Positions 17,507 through 26,133 of a stretch of 64,000 nt of DNA are shown in pieces. The stretch is from Paenarthrobacter sp. A20 (GTDB taxonomy: Bacteria > Actinomycetota > Actinomycetes > Actinomycetales > Micrococcaceae): assembly GCF_024168825.1 (NCBI RefSeq), contig NZ_JALJWH010000001.1, positions 744,001-808,000 of the forward strand. The letters run 5' to 3'. The notes beneath the pieces are model-generated. The model did no database searches. It had not been told where the DNA came from and saw only the letters and a list, made by a program, of their open reading frames with translations. Position 1 is the stretch's first letter. Each line of letters begins with the position of its first letter. The position numbers were made by a program, and so were the translations under genes.

Positions 17507-18826
17507 CTAGAAGAAGGTATGGATGAGGTCCACGACGGTCTGGTCGCCGGCGGTATCCGCGAGGACCGGGATGACGGTCCATTTATCGAAGGCGGTGCAC
17601 GGGTGGGACAGGCCCAGCCGGACGACGTCGCCGGGGTTCACCGTGGTGGTGTTGGCGTCGTAGGTCATGAAGCTGTGCTGGTCATTGACCGAGGTGATTT
17701 CGGCGCCCACCAAGGGGTCCATGGCTCCGCCCAGTGTTGGGCCGATGAGCTGCGGTTCGGGCAGGCCTTCGTCGAACGGGAGGTCACGCTTGCCGGCGTC
17801 GAGGATGGCCAGGCCGGGTTCCGTCTGCGAAACGACGCGTGCCCAGCCGTACATTCCAGCGCTGAACGGCTGATTGCCTTCACGGGAAAACGGCGAGATT
17901 CCGCGGTAGAAACCGTCGTCGTGGATGATGTACGCCCCACTGCGGATCATGAGGTCCACAGATACGGAATCGGACCCAGTCTCACCGGCCGCTCCTGTTT
18001 TTCCGATGTACGGCGACAAGACGGTGACAACATCGTCAAAGTAGGCGCTTCCCCCCGCGGTGAGGATCACCTCGCTGGAGCCGTACAGCCCTTCGGTGAG
18101 CAACTGCTCATGAAGCAGCCCCATCCGGGCGAGGTAGCCACGGACGGCGGCCAGGCCGGCGTCGTCCGCTGTGTGCGCGAGCGAGCCTTCGTACCCACTG
18201 ACGCCTACCAGGCGGAGGTTCGGGGAGGACGAAATCGCGCGGGCCACGTCCATGGCGGCTTCGACGCCACGGGCGCCGGTCCGGCCGCCATGGGCACCGA
18301 GCTCCACCAGGACGTCCAGCACGGCCCCACTGCCGGCGAGGGTCCGGTCGATGACATCCACGGTTCCCAGGGAGTCGATCCAGGACAGGATGGTGGTCCC
18401 GGCGGGCTGGCCGGCTACCCACTGGATCGCCTGCGGATCCGTGAGGCTGTTGGCCAGCTGCAGGTTCCGGACCCCGAACTCCCGGGCAACCCGGAGCTGC
18501 GCGAAGTTGGCCAGCGTGATGCCCCAGGCGCCCCGGTTGAGCTGCTCGGTCCAGAGCTGCGGCGACATGGTGGTCTTGCCGTGCGGCGCGAGGAGGACTC
18601 CGCGTTCCGTGCACCACCTGGCGAGGCGATCGGCGTTGGTTGCGAGCGCTGAAGCGTCGAGTGTCAGCAGCGGCGTCTGGAGGTCGGCCAACGTGTGCTT
18701 GGCGGCGAGGAAGTCCGCGTGGGTTGTCCCGTTGTCGGTTGCCGGCACGGCCTTGTGCCGCCAGTCGAGCCTGCGGTCTGCGAGGCCGGCCACGGCGGTC
18801 CCCGAAATGGCTTCGGAAGTGTTCAC
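17507..18826 (-). CDS. DSD1-like PLP-dependent amino acid deaminase/aldolase
   Basis: 439 residues of the fold-III alanine-racemase-like PLP family that holds D-threonine aldolase and eukaryote-type D-serine dehydratase. Seen: Schiff-base Lys84 in APHGKTTMSPQ, SGYEGS, a glycine-rich TAGGS phosphate loop, and a C-terminal HPCTAFDKW whose His and Cys are the zinc ligands of the D-serine dehydratase-like domain. It should remove ammonia from a beta-hydroxy D-amino acid; D-glucosaminate (giving 2-keto-3-deoxygluconate) or D-serine fit. GTG start, with AAGGGAA upstream. First gene of the minus operon, divergent from the KDG kinase. Confidence 0.88.
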   Translation of the reverse strand: MNTSEAISGTAVAGLADRRLDWRHKAVPATDNGTTHADFLAAKHTLADLQTPLLTLDASALATNADRLARWCTERGVLLAPHGKTTMSPQLWTEQLNRGAWGITLANFAQLRVAREFGVRNLQLANSLTDPQAIQWVAGQPAGTTILSWIDSLGTVDVIDRTLAGSGAVLDVLVELGAHGGRTGARGVEAAMDVARAISSSPNLRLVGVSGYEGSLAHTADDAGLAAVRGYLARMGLLHEQLLTEGLYGSSEVILTAGGSAYFDDVVTVLSPYIGKTGAAGETGSDSVSVDLMIRSGAYIIHDDGFYRGISPFSREGNQPFSAGMYGWARVVSQTEPGLAILDAGKRDLPFDEGLPEPQLIGPTLGGAMDPLVGAEITSVNDQHSFMTYDANTTTVNPGDVVRLGLSHPCTAFDKWTVIPVLADTAGDQTVVDLIHTFF

Positions 18827-18896
18827 GCGTTCATTCCCTTCGCGGTGCTGCGTTTTTGGAGCTGCGTTGTGGGGTTGTTTGGGGAGGTTTTCCCTT

Positions 18897-18928
18897 AGCG
18901 TTGCGTATTTTGCAACGCTGGTTGCAAA
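18897..18928. promoter_or_regulatory. Overlapping palindromes, candidate IclR operator
   Basis: Two inverted repeats share bases: AGCGTTGC (18897-18904) with GCAACGCT (18912-18919), and TTTGCAACGCTGGTTGCAAA (18909-18928), 8-bp perfect arms around GCTG. They lie between the divergent starts of the deaminase (18826) and the KDG kinase (19074), as expected for an operator of the IclR regulator encoded next to the kinase. Confidence 0.6.
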
Positions 18929-19073
18929 CCTGCTGGTGATATGTCTAACATGGTGGCGGATTGAGAGTCAAGGCCGCGGCATACCCGCAGAGCCTCCCAA
19001 TCTGCCGCGAATCGCCCAGAATTCGTGGCCCACCAAAGGCGCTGGGAAGCGCAACGATGAGTGCGGGAGAACG

Positions 19074-20096
19074 ATGCTTTCAGCTGTATGCGTTGGCGAA
19101 ACCATGGCCATGCTTACCCCTGTCCATGCCGTTCCCCTGCACCTTGCCACCGAGCTCCACTTCGGAATCGGCGGCGCAGAATCAAACGTCGCCATGGGCC
19201 TGGCGGCCATGGGGCTGGACACCCACTGGGTCAGCCGGGTGGGCCGCGATGGCTTCGGCACGCGCATCCTCCACGACCTCCGGGACCACGGCGTCGGCGT
19301 GTCCGGCGTCGAGGTTGACGATTCCCTGCCCACGGGCCTTTACGTGAAGGTCCCCGCCCAGGAAGCAGACCCCGACGGCGGCAGTTCAGTTCTGTACTAC
19401 CGGCAAGGCTCAGCGGCGTCGGCCATGGGACGGGCCACGCTCGCCAATCCGGCCGTTTCCTCCTTGCTGGAGAATGCTGCGCTGATTCATCTGAGCGGGA
19501 TCACCGCTGCCCTCTCCCCCGAGTGCCTGTCATTGCTGGAGGCCATCCTGACCGCACCGCGGAACGGCCGGACCATCAGCTTCGACGTCAACTGGCGCGA
19601 AGCCTTATGGGCAGGCCAGGACCGTTCCGTCCTGCAGCGCCTGGCGAACCTGGCCGACGTCGTACTCGTTGGAAAAGACGAAGCCGAGCACGCCTTCGGC
19701 ACCACCGACGAAGCCGAACTCCGCCGGATGATGCCGGATCCCGAGGTTCTGGTCATCAAGAACGAGGCCATCAGCGCCATTGCGCTGACACGCGGCACGG
19801 CTGACTCAAGTGGCACCCGGGAAGAGGTGTCCGCCCTGTCCGTCGCCGTCGTCGAGCCTGTTGGCGCGGGTGACTCGTTCGCCGCCGGTTACCTCAGCGG
19901 CATGCTGTTCGGCCTCGGCCAGAAAGAAAGCCTCCGCCGCGGACATGTGGCAGCAGCGTGCACCCTCACTGTTCACGGCGACCGCGGCCCGCTGCCCGAT
20001 GCCGCCGAGCTTGCAGCCATCCTGGATTCTTCGGATGACGCCTGGGCTGCTATTCATGTTGAAGACGGACAATTCAACACCAGAACCGGAGCGTGA
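19074..20096 (+). CDS. kdgK: PfkB-family kinase, probable 2-keto-3-deoxygluconate kinase
   Basis: 340 residues, PfkB/ribokinase family: N-terminal VGETMAML, GGAESNVAMGLAAMG, HWVSRVGRDGFGTRI and the catalytic anion-hole motif VGAGDSFAAGYL near residue 265. The GETMAM start and the substrate-loop region resemble KDG kinases. It phosphorylates 2-keto-3-deoxygluconate to KDPG with ATP. GGGAG at 19065-19069 selects ATG 19074; the reading frame is open far upstream but without a ribosome site. Divergent from the deaminase operon and followed after 4 bp by iclR. Confidence 0.87.
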   Translation: MLSAVCVGETMAMLTPVHAVPLHLATELHFGIGGAESNVAMGLAAMGLDTHWVSRVGRDGFGTRILHDLRDHGVGVSGVEVDDSLPTGLYVKVPAQEADPDGGSSVLYYRQGSAASAMGRATLANPAVSSLLENAALIHLSGITAALSPECLSLLEAILTAPRNGRTISFDVNWREALWAGQDRSVLQRLANLADVVLVGKDEAEHAFGTTDEAELRRMMPDPEVLVIKNEAISAIALTRGTADSSGTREEVSALSVAVVEPVGAGDSFAAGYLSGMLFGLGQKESLRRGHVAAACTLTVHGDRGPLPDAAELAAILDSSDDAWAAIHVEDGQFNTRTGA

Positions 20097-20100
20097 CACT

Positions 20101-20862
20101 GTGAGCCAGAGCCTCATGCGGGCCATCGACCTGCTCGGCGAACTCGCCGCCAAACCCGCAACGCTGGACGAGCTCGCGTCCAAGGCCGCGGTGCACAAGA
20201 CCACCGTGATGCGGCTTCTGCACGCCATGGAGGAGAAGCGTTTTGTGGTGCGCGACGAGGACCAGCGGTTCATGCTCGGCTCAAAGCTGTTCGAACTGTC
20301 CTCGCTGGCACTGGAACAACGGGACATCCGCAAGGTGGCCCACCCGCATTTGGCCGACTTGAACGGCCGCACCGGGCACACTGTGCACCTTGCCGCCTTC
20401 GAAGGGAGCGAGGTGGTGTACATCGACAAGTTCGAGTCGCACCACCCCGTCCGCATGTACTCGCGCATCGGCCTGACTGCATCGCTGCACTCGGCCGCTG
20501 TGTCCAAGGTCCTCCTCGCCGATATGCCGCGCAGCCGGCAGGAAAAGATCGCGGCGGGGCTGGACTACATCAAAGTTACCGAGAACACCCTGACCTCGCC
20601 GGAGGCCCTCCTGGCCGAACTCGAGCAGGTCAAGGAACAGGGCTGGGCCCACGACAACGCCGAGCACGAAGCCTTCGTGCACTGCATCGCGACCCCCATC
20701 CGCGACGCCAGCGGCACCGTTGTAGCAGCAGCCTCTTGCTCGGTACCGGTAGTGATGCTCAGCTATGAAGGCTTGCTTGAGCTGCTGCCCGACCTCAAAG
20801 CCAGCACCGAGTCCATCTCCAACGACCTCGGCTGGATCAGCCACGAAAGGAACTCAGCATGA
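20101..20862 (+). CDS. IclR-family transcriptional regulator
   Basis: 253 residues: N-terminal winged helix (SLMRAIDLLGELAAKPATLDELASKAAVHKTTVMRLLHAMEE) and an IclR effector domain (GRTGHTVHLAAFEGSEVVYIDKFES, SRIGLTASLHSAAVSKVLLA, GWAHDNAEHEAFVHCIATPI). GTG at 20101 has GGAG nine bases before it; an in-frame ATG at 20056 inside the kinase gene lacks one. Sits between kdgK and ridA and overlaps ridA by ATGA, so it probably controls both divergent operons through the palindromes at 18897-18928, with KDG or a related keto acid as effector (inference). Confidence 0.9.
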   Translation: MSQSLMRAIDLLGELAAKPATLDELASKAAVHKTTVMRLLHAMEEKRFVVRDEDQRFMLGSKLFELSSLALEQRDIRKVAHPHLADLNGRTGHTVHLAAFEGSEVVYIDKFESHHPVRMYSRIGLTASLHSAAVSKVLLADMPRSRQEKIAAGLDYIKVTENTLTSPEALLAELEQVKEQGWAHDNAEHEAFVHCIATPIRDASGTVVAAASCSVPVVMLSYEGLLELLPDLKASTESISNDLGWISHERNSA

Positions 20863-21263
20863 GTGAAAAGACCGTAGTACTGACCGAAAACGCCCCCGCC
20901 CCGGCGCACGTATTCTCGCAGGGCATCAAAAAGGGTGGCATGTTCCAGGTTTCCGGCCAGGGACCCATGGACCCCGCCACCAACCAATACATCGGCGACG
21001 GCGACGTCCGCGTCCAGACCCGTCGCACGCTGGAAAACGTGAAGGCCATCCTGGAAGCCGGCGGCTCCTCCGTTGAAGACGTCCTCATGTTCCGCGTCTA
21101 CCTCACCACCCGCGACGACTTCGCCGCAATGAACGAGGTCTACGGCGAGTTCATCCGCGAGAACGTGCCCAGCGGCCAGCTGCCGAGCCGCACCACCGTC
21201 TTCGTGGACCTGCCCCACGAGGTCATGCTGGTGGAGATCGACGCCCTGGCAGTCACCGCGTAA
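20859..21263 (+). CDS. ridA: RidA-family enamine/imine deaminase
   Basis: 134 residues. Seen: SQGIKKGGMFQVSGQGPMDP, LEAGGSSVEDVLMFRVYLTTRDDFAAMNEVY, and the ligand Arg/Glu region QLPSRTTVFVDLPHEVMLVEIDALA typical of YjgF/YER057c/UK114 trimers that hydrolyse 2-aminoacrylate-like intermediates. Next to a PLP ammonia-lyase it would speed release of ammonia from the enamine/imine product and protect other PLP enzymes. Starts within iclR (ATGA). Confidence 0.92.
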   Translation: MSEKTVVLTENAPAPAHVFSQGIKKGGMFQVSGQGPMDPATNQYIGDGDVRVQTRRTLENVKAILEAGGSSVEDVLMFRVYLTTRDDFAAMNEVYGEFIRENVPSGQLPSRTTVFVDLPHEVMLVEIDALAVTA

Positions 21264-21353
21264 CCCCCTCCCACCTAACTACAGCTTCCACCGGACGCTC
21301 TCTCACCGCCGGAACGGTTTCGGGGAAGGCTCTCTCACCGCCCGCACGGGAGA

Positions 21354-21391
21354 GCTCGACGGCGGCACTCACCCGAGTGCCGCCGTCGAGC
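21354..21391. repeat. Dispersed GGCACTC hairpin, copy 1
   Basis: A perfect 17-bp stem, GCTCGACGGCGGCACTC (21354-21370) and GAGTGCCGCCGTCGAGC (21375-21391), with loop ACCC, between the convergent ridA and AEC-transporter genes. No T-run follows. The stem sequence recurs at 28870, 33266 and 35793. Confidence 0.75.
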
Positions 21392-21540
21392 CTTAAGCGG
21401 TGGCTGGCTTCCCACTGCGTGCCGCCACCACCCACTTTGGATCTGAAACCACTCCGACACGCCGCGACTGACGGCATGTCGAGCTCCGTCATGTTTCAAA
21501 GTTGGTGTTGGAGGCCCAGCCAGATGGACAGCTGTTGGGC

Positions 21541-22464
21541 CTAGCCGAACAGCCAGGCCGCCCCCAGCAGCAGCGGTATGGCCAAGATGCTGGTGAACAC
21601 CGCCGTTGACTGGGCAATCCCTTGGCCCACGCCGTAGCGGACAGCATAGAGGACCACGTTCTGGCCGGTGGGAAGGATGGCACACGCCGTGACCACGAAT
21701 GTGCTGAAGGGGTCCAGGTGGAAGACGAAGGCGGCCAGGATCCATGCGAGCACAGGCTGGACTGCCGACTTAAGAATGACGGCAATAGTGGTGGGGACGC
21801 GGTCTCCGATGCCGGGGCGCACTGACAATCCGTGAAGGGACATGCCGAAGATGATCAGCATCAGGGGGACAGCCAACTGGGCAACCAGCGCCAACGGATC
21901 CAGAACCAGGCGGGGCAGTTCAATCCCCAAGGCACTCACCACGATCCCAAGAATCGCGGCAACTGTGACCGGGTTGCGGAAGGGGATGGACAGCACGCGC
22001 CAGATGGAGACGTGTTTGCCCGCCGGATCCGTGAGGTCCAGGATGGTCAGGGCAATGGGCGTGACGATGGCCAATTGAAACAGCATGATGGGCGTGACGT
22101 AGGTGGCGCTGCCGAGGATGTAAAGGGACAGAGGAACGCCCAGATTGGTGGAGTTCACGATTCCCACGGACAGCGCGCCAATGGTGGTCCGCCGGACACC
22201 CCAGCGGCCAATGAGGCCCGCCACGGTAAACACGAGCATGACCGCCACCGCCGTGACTACGGAAATCAGGCCGGTGGCGCTGAGGACATCTGAAATGTGG
22301 CGCGAGGCAATCGCCGAAAACATCAGGCAGGGCAGCCCCACCATGAACGTCAGCGTGGAGAGGACTTTGCTGCCCTCGGGACCCAACGTCTTGGTTCTGC
22401 CAAGGATGTAGCCAATGAGCAGCACAACACCGACCACAAAGAAACCCTGAAGGACTCCGTCCAC
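21541..22464 (-). CDS. AEC-family (auxin efflux carrier-like) transporter
   Basis: 307 residues with about ten membrane segments in two halves, GRTKTLGPEGSKVLSTLTFMVGLPCLMF at the start, VNSTNLGVPLSLYILGS in the middle and PTGQNVVLYAVRYG in the second half, which fit the AEC permease family (malonate/malate or other carboxylate efflux). Substrate unknown. Downstream of sdaA on the same strand with a 105-bp gap; it could export an amino-acid-derived acid. Confidence 0.85.
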   Translation of the reverse strand: MDGVLQGFFVVGVVLLIGYILGRTKTLGPEGSKVLSTLTFMVGLPCLMFSAIASRHISDVLSATGLISVVTAVAVMLVFTVAGLIGRWGVRRTTIGALSVGIVNSTNLGVPLSLYILGSATYVTPIMLFQLAIVTPIALTILDLTDPAGKHVSIWRVLSIPFRNPVTVAAILGIVVSALGIELPRLVLDPLALVAQLAVPLMLIIFGMSLHGLSVRPGIGDRVPTTIAVILKSAVQPVLAWILAAFVFHLDPFSTFVVTACAILPTGQNVVLYAVRYGVGQGIAQSTAVFTSILAIPLLLGAAWLFG

Positions 22465-22569
22465 ACCGTTTTCCTCAATCCGTAACTCTGGAATGCCGGC
22501 TGGTGACGCAGGCTGACTGGGAACGGATTAACCCTATCGGTCAGGAAACGACCGCCGGGCCAGGTGACG

Positions 22570-23940
22570 TCAGCACGCTATGACATTGACGGCCAGGCCT
22601 CCCCGCGAGGTCTCCTTGTACTTGCTCTTCATGTCCGCGCCGGTCTCGCGCATGGTTTTGATGGCGGCATCCAGCGAGACGTGATGGATACCGTCGCCGC
22701 GAAGGCTGATCCTGGCCGCATTGATGGCTTTGTTGCTGGCCATGGCGTTGCGCTCGATGCACGGTATTTGCACCAGGCCGCCCACGGGGTCGCATGTCAG
22801 CCCGAGGTTGTGTTCGATCCCGATTTCCGCAGCGTTCTCAACCTGCTGGGGCGTGCCGCCGAGGATCTCGCACAACGCCCCGGCCGCCATGGAGCACGCC
22901 GATCCCACCTCTCCCTGGCACCCGACTTCGGCACCCGAGATGGAGGCGTTCTCCTTGAAGAGAACACCGATGGCGGCCGCCGTGAGCAGGAACCGCACCA
23001 CCGAATCCTCCGTCGCCCCGGGCGTGAACATCATGTAGTAGTGCAGGACGGCAGGGATGATGCCCGCAGCTCCGTTGGTGGGCGCCGTGACCACTCTTCC
23101 GCCCGTTGCGTTCTCTTCATTGACCGCCAACGCGAAAAGGTTGATCCAGTCCACGGCGCGAAGGGGATCGCTGGTGTCGTCTTTCGCCTGCAGGTCAGCC
23201 AACAAACGGGGCGCACGACGGCGGACCTTGAGGCTGCCGGGCAGGTGCTCTTCCGGGCGGCGACAGCCGCGTTCCACGCATTCCTTCATGGTGTCCCAGA
23301 TGTGGAGCAACTCAGTGCGGGTTTCCTCATCGCTGCGCCAGGCACGCTCGTTGGCCAGCATAATGTCACTGATGGACAGGCCTTCGCGGTCGCAATGGGA
23401 CAACAACTCCTCGGCGCTGGTGAACGGGAACCGGAGCTGGACGTCGTTCTGCGGCTTGGCCCCCACCGAGCCTTCGTCCACCACGAAACCGCCGCCCACC
23501 GAGTAGCACGTCTGCTCGGCGAGCACGTTTCCGTCGTGGTCGAAGGCCTGGAACCTCATGCCGTTGGGATGGGCCGGCAGGGATTGGCGCAGGTGGAGCG
23601 TGACGTCCTTGCCCCGGTTGAAGGGGATCATCCGGCGTTGACCGATGAGGAGTTTCCTGGATTCTGTGGCCTCCTCGACCCTCTGGTCCGCCGTCACGGT
23701 ATCCACCGTTTCGGGCGACTCTCCCATGAACCCCAGGATGACAGCTTTGTCCGAGCCGTGGCCTCTTCCAGTAGCCCCCAGTGAACCGAACAGTCCGGCG
23801 TGAAGGCGATCAACGGCGTCGAGCATGCCTTCAGCGGCAAGGGTTTCAACGAAGGTGCGGGCAGCCCGCATCGGGCCGACCGTGTGGGACGACGACGGGC
23901 CGATCCCGATCGAAAACAGATCAAGGGCGCTCAAGGCCAT
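22570..23940 (-). CDS. sdaA: L-serine ammonia-lyase, iron-sulfur dependent, single chain
   Basis: 456 residues, the fused beta-alpha form. N-terminal [16 protein letters not shown] (residues about 12-27) is the L-serine dehydratase beta-domain signature; the alpha half has [34 protein letters not shown] and [20 protein letters not shown], whose cysteines hold the catalytic [4Fe-4S] cluster. It converts L-serine to pyruvate and ammonia. GCGGAGGAA precedes ATG. LysR gene 24072-24965 is upstream on the same strand and may control it. Confidence 0.95.
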   Translation of the reverse strand: MALSALDLFSIGIGPSSSHTVGPMRAARTFVETLAAEGMLDAVDRLHAGLFGSLGATGRGHGSDKAVILGFMGESPETVDTVTADQRVEEATESRKLLIGQRRMIPFNRGKDVTLHLRQSLPAHPNGMRFQAFDHDGNVLAEQTCYSVGGGFVVDEGSVGAKPQNDVQLRFPFTSAEELLSHCDREGLSISDIMLANERAWRSDEETRTELLHIWDTMKECVERGCRRPEEHLPGSLKVRRRAPRLLADLQAKDDTSDPLRAVDWINLFALAVNEENATGGRVVTAPTNGAAGIIPAVLHYYMMFTPGATEDSVVRFLLTAAAIGVLFKENASISGAEVGCQGEVGSACSMAAGALCEILGGTPQQVENAAEIGIEHNLGLTCDPVGGLVQIPCIERNAMASNKAINAARISLRGDGIHHVSLDAAIKTMRETGADMKSKYKETSRGGLAVNVIAC

Positions 23941-24071
23941 GGCGTTCCTCCGCGGGGTAAAGGGTTGGGGGTCTCTTCCCAGCTTGAGGGCGGATCGGGT
24001 CAGCGTCTATCGGGAACTTCTGAACTCGATGTGAAGCGCAGCTTAACGATCCTGTACCGTAGTGCGCTGCA

Positions 24072-24965
24072 TCAGGCAGTGGGGCGTGCTTCCACGGCGA
24101 TCCTGAGTTCTTCAAGGACGGCAGCAACGGCTGGTGATTCCTTGCTGGCGGTCCGGTTCAAGACGATGATGTTGCGGCCACAGCTCGGCTCCACCCGGCG
24201 GACTACCAAATCCTCCGTTTCCCGCCCGAGGTTCAACTCACTCATCAACGCGACCCCGAGACCGCCACGGACCAACCCCAGTGTGGCCATGAGGTTTCGG
24301 CAGTTCGCGACAACGTTCGGCTCGAAGCCCGAGTCGCGGCACGTTTGGCGCACGAACTGCTCGAACACACTGCCCTGCTGGTCAAGGATCCACCGATCAG
24401 CCGCGAAGTCGGACAGGGTCACCGCCTCCGTCGCCTGCCTGCCCCCGGGAAGACAGAGGATGATTTCGTCACGCGCCAAAACGGTCTTCACGAGCCCTTC
24501 GTCCTGTATTTCGTGCAGGTCGTCCACTACCGCGACATCGATGTGCCCGGCGCGCAATTGTGCGACGCTTTCGAACGGCTCAAGGTCGGAGACGGTCACG
24601 TCCAGGCGCGGATAGTTCGTCTGCAGGGACATCACGGCAGCGGGCAATACCGTGCTGCAAAAGCTGGGGAAGGCGCTGATGGCAAGCCGGCCACGGACAT
24701 CAGTAAGGAACTTCTTCAGGTTGGCTTCGGCGGATTCCACCTCAGAGGCGATGCGGCCGTAGTGGCCAACCAACATAGTGCCGGCTTCGGTGAGCCGAAC
24801 CTTCCGTCCGGCGCGGACAAGGAGCGGCAGTCCGGCTTCCCGTTCAAGCACCGCCAGCTGCTGGCTCACGGCCGAGGTAGTCATGTGCAGCTTGGCAGCG
24901 GCCGCTGTCATGGTGCCTTCAAGCTCAAGGGTCTTGAGGATGTGCAGCCGACGGATATCAAGCAC
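24072..24965 (-). CDS. LysR-family transcriptional regulator
   Basis: 297 residues: winged helix RRLHILKTLELEGTMTAAAAKLHMTTSAVSQQLAVLEREAG at the N-terminus and a LysR substrate-binding domain. GTG start at 24965 with AGGAGG upstream. It lies between sdaA and an Lrp-type gene on the same strand; spacing to sdaA is 131 bp, so the two are probably separate units. Target not known; sdaA is the nearest candidate. Confidence 0.9.
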   Translation of the reverse strand: MLDIRRLHILKTLELEGTMTAAAAKLHMTTSAVSQQLAVLEREAGLPLLVRAGRKVRLTEAGTMLVGHYGRIASEVESAEANLKKFLTDVRGRLAISAFPSFCSTVLPAAVMSLQTNYPRLDVTVSDLEPFESVAQLRAGHIDVAVVDDLHEIQDEGLVKTVLARDEIILCLPGGRQATEAVTLSDFAADRWILDQQGSVFEQFVRQTCRDSGFEPNVVANCRNLMATLGLVRGGLGVALMSELNLGRETEDLVVRRVEPSCGRNIIVLNRTASKESPAVAAVLEELRIAVEARPTA

Positions 24966-24987
24966 AGGAACCTCCTACGGTTTAGCT

Positions 24988-26022
24988 CTACTTAACCCCA
25001 GAAGCAGGCCGCGAGCCACGTTCGGGTGACCCATCCGGCGTCGTCCAGGGGTGAATGAAACCGAGAGTCGCCGCTCCGTCGTCATCAATCAAACGCCCCA
25101 GGTGCTTGCTCATCCTGAACACCACGCTGCGATCCACAATCCTCGCGCTGGGAACGGCCGCTTCCAGAGCTGCCTCGAAGCGCATCACATCGGTCAGCTC
25201 CCTCAGCCATACGGCGACCACCAGGTTGTACTGGCTGGCCACTGCGAGCGCAGTGCGGGCTTCCGGGATCCGGGCCATCAGCCCGCGTATCTGCTGGATG
25301 TGCTTGGCGGCTGTGCGCATGAAGTACCAGGCATAGACGGGCCAGCCTGTGACGCTCCGGGCAACATCGGTACGAATGCGGAGCAGCCCGTCGGCCCGCA
25401 AGCGGGCCAGCCCATCTGCGACCCGCTGCTCGCTGAGGCCGTGTTCTGCGGCGATGTGGCTGACGGGCCGCCTTCCGTCCTCGGTGAGGCAGTGCCGTAG
25501 GGCCGCTTCGACGTCGGGGTGCACCGTCCGCGGGGCCCTTGTCCGGGGCGGGCGCGGTTTGGGTACTTTGGCCACTTCGGGTGGAGTCAGCGCGCGCAAT
25601 CGCCAGTCGGACGCCTCCATCACCATTTCCGTGACCAGATGCGTCTGGGTGTTCCGGACGCCCTCGAGCGCACCGATCTGATTTGTGACCGCATCCCAGA
25701 TGGCCAAAGGGTTGTCCGCGAGCATGGTCGCCAGAAGGTCGCGCCCGCCGGAGGTGTGGTCGAGGGTCAGCACGGAGGGAATCCGGGTAATTTGCCGGGC
25801 CACGTCACCGATTTGTTGCGGGATGCAGGTGATGTCGATGAGCGCCGAGGCCCCACTGGGGAAGATGCCGGTCACCCAGGCGAGTCCACGTTCCCGCAGC
25901 GAGTCCCATCGCCTTGCCAGCGTTACGGGGTCCACGCCGATCACCGGAGCCAGTTCGCTCCACGGGGCGCGGCCTTCAATCTGAAGAGCATGGATGATGC
26001 GTTCCTCAAGGGGATCGAGCAT
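24988..26022 (-). CDS. Lrp/AsnC-family regulator with two Lrp modules
   Basis: 344 residues carrying two tandem AsnC-type helix-turn-helix segments (LDPLEERIIHALQIEGRAPWSELAPVIGVDPVTLARRWDSL at the start and HPDVEAALRHCLTEDGRRPVSHIAAEHGLSEQRVADGLARLRADGL near residue 170), each followed by a RAM-like ligand domain, about twice the usual Lrp length. CAGGA just before ATG 26022 decides the start; longer N-termini look like translated leader. Divergent from the MFS/M20 operon, with a palindrome between them. Confidence 0.85.
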   Translation of the reverse strand: MLDPLEERIIHALQIEGRAPWSELAPVIGVDPVTLARRWDSLRERGLAWVTGIFPSGASALIDITCIPQQIGDVARQITRIPSVLTLDHTSGGRDLLATMLADNPLAIWDAVTNQIGALEGVRNTQTHLVTEMVMEASDWRLRALTPPEVAKVPKPRPPRTRAPRTVHPDVEAALRHCLTEDGRRPVSHIAAEHGLSEQRVADGLARLRADGLLRIRTDVARSVTGWPVYAWYFMRTAAKHIQQIRGLMARIPEARTALAVASQYNLVVAVWLRELTDVMRFEAALEAAVPSARIVDRSVVFRMSKHLGRLIDDDGAATLGFIHPWTTPDGSPERGSRPASGVK

Positions 26023-26045
26023 GTATTCCTGCATGAAGATAAGGA

Positions 26046-26057
26046 TATTCATGAATA
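26046..26057. promoter_or_regulatory. TATTCATGAATA palindrome, candidate Lrp-type operator
   Basis: A perfect 12-bp palindrome inside a longer near-symmetrical AT-rich stretch (26043-26060) between the divergent Lrp-like regulator (start 26022) and the MFS transporter (start 26134). Position and AT-rich symmetry suit an Lrp/AsnC binding site. Confidence 0.5.
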
Positions 26058-26133
26058 CCTGCGATTTCATCCAACGGAAACACGGCACTTCCATGATGTT
26101 GTGATCCCGTTCACTTCACACATCGGAGCGCAC

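Noticed and set aside
15856..17526. Long plus-strand open frame (556 codons)
   Set aside because: It is the exact antisense of the D-aminoacylase-type gene, whose motifs are clear; the plus-strand translation has no family pattern and arises from high-GC third positions.
23941..24071. Possible riboswitch before the L-serine dehydratase
   Set aside because: The 131-bp leader shows no glycine-riboswitch core or other pattern I recognise.
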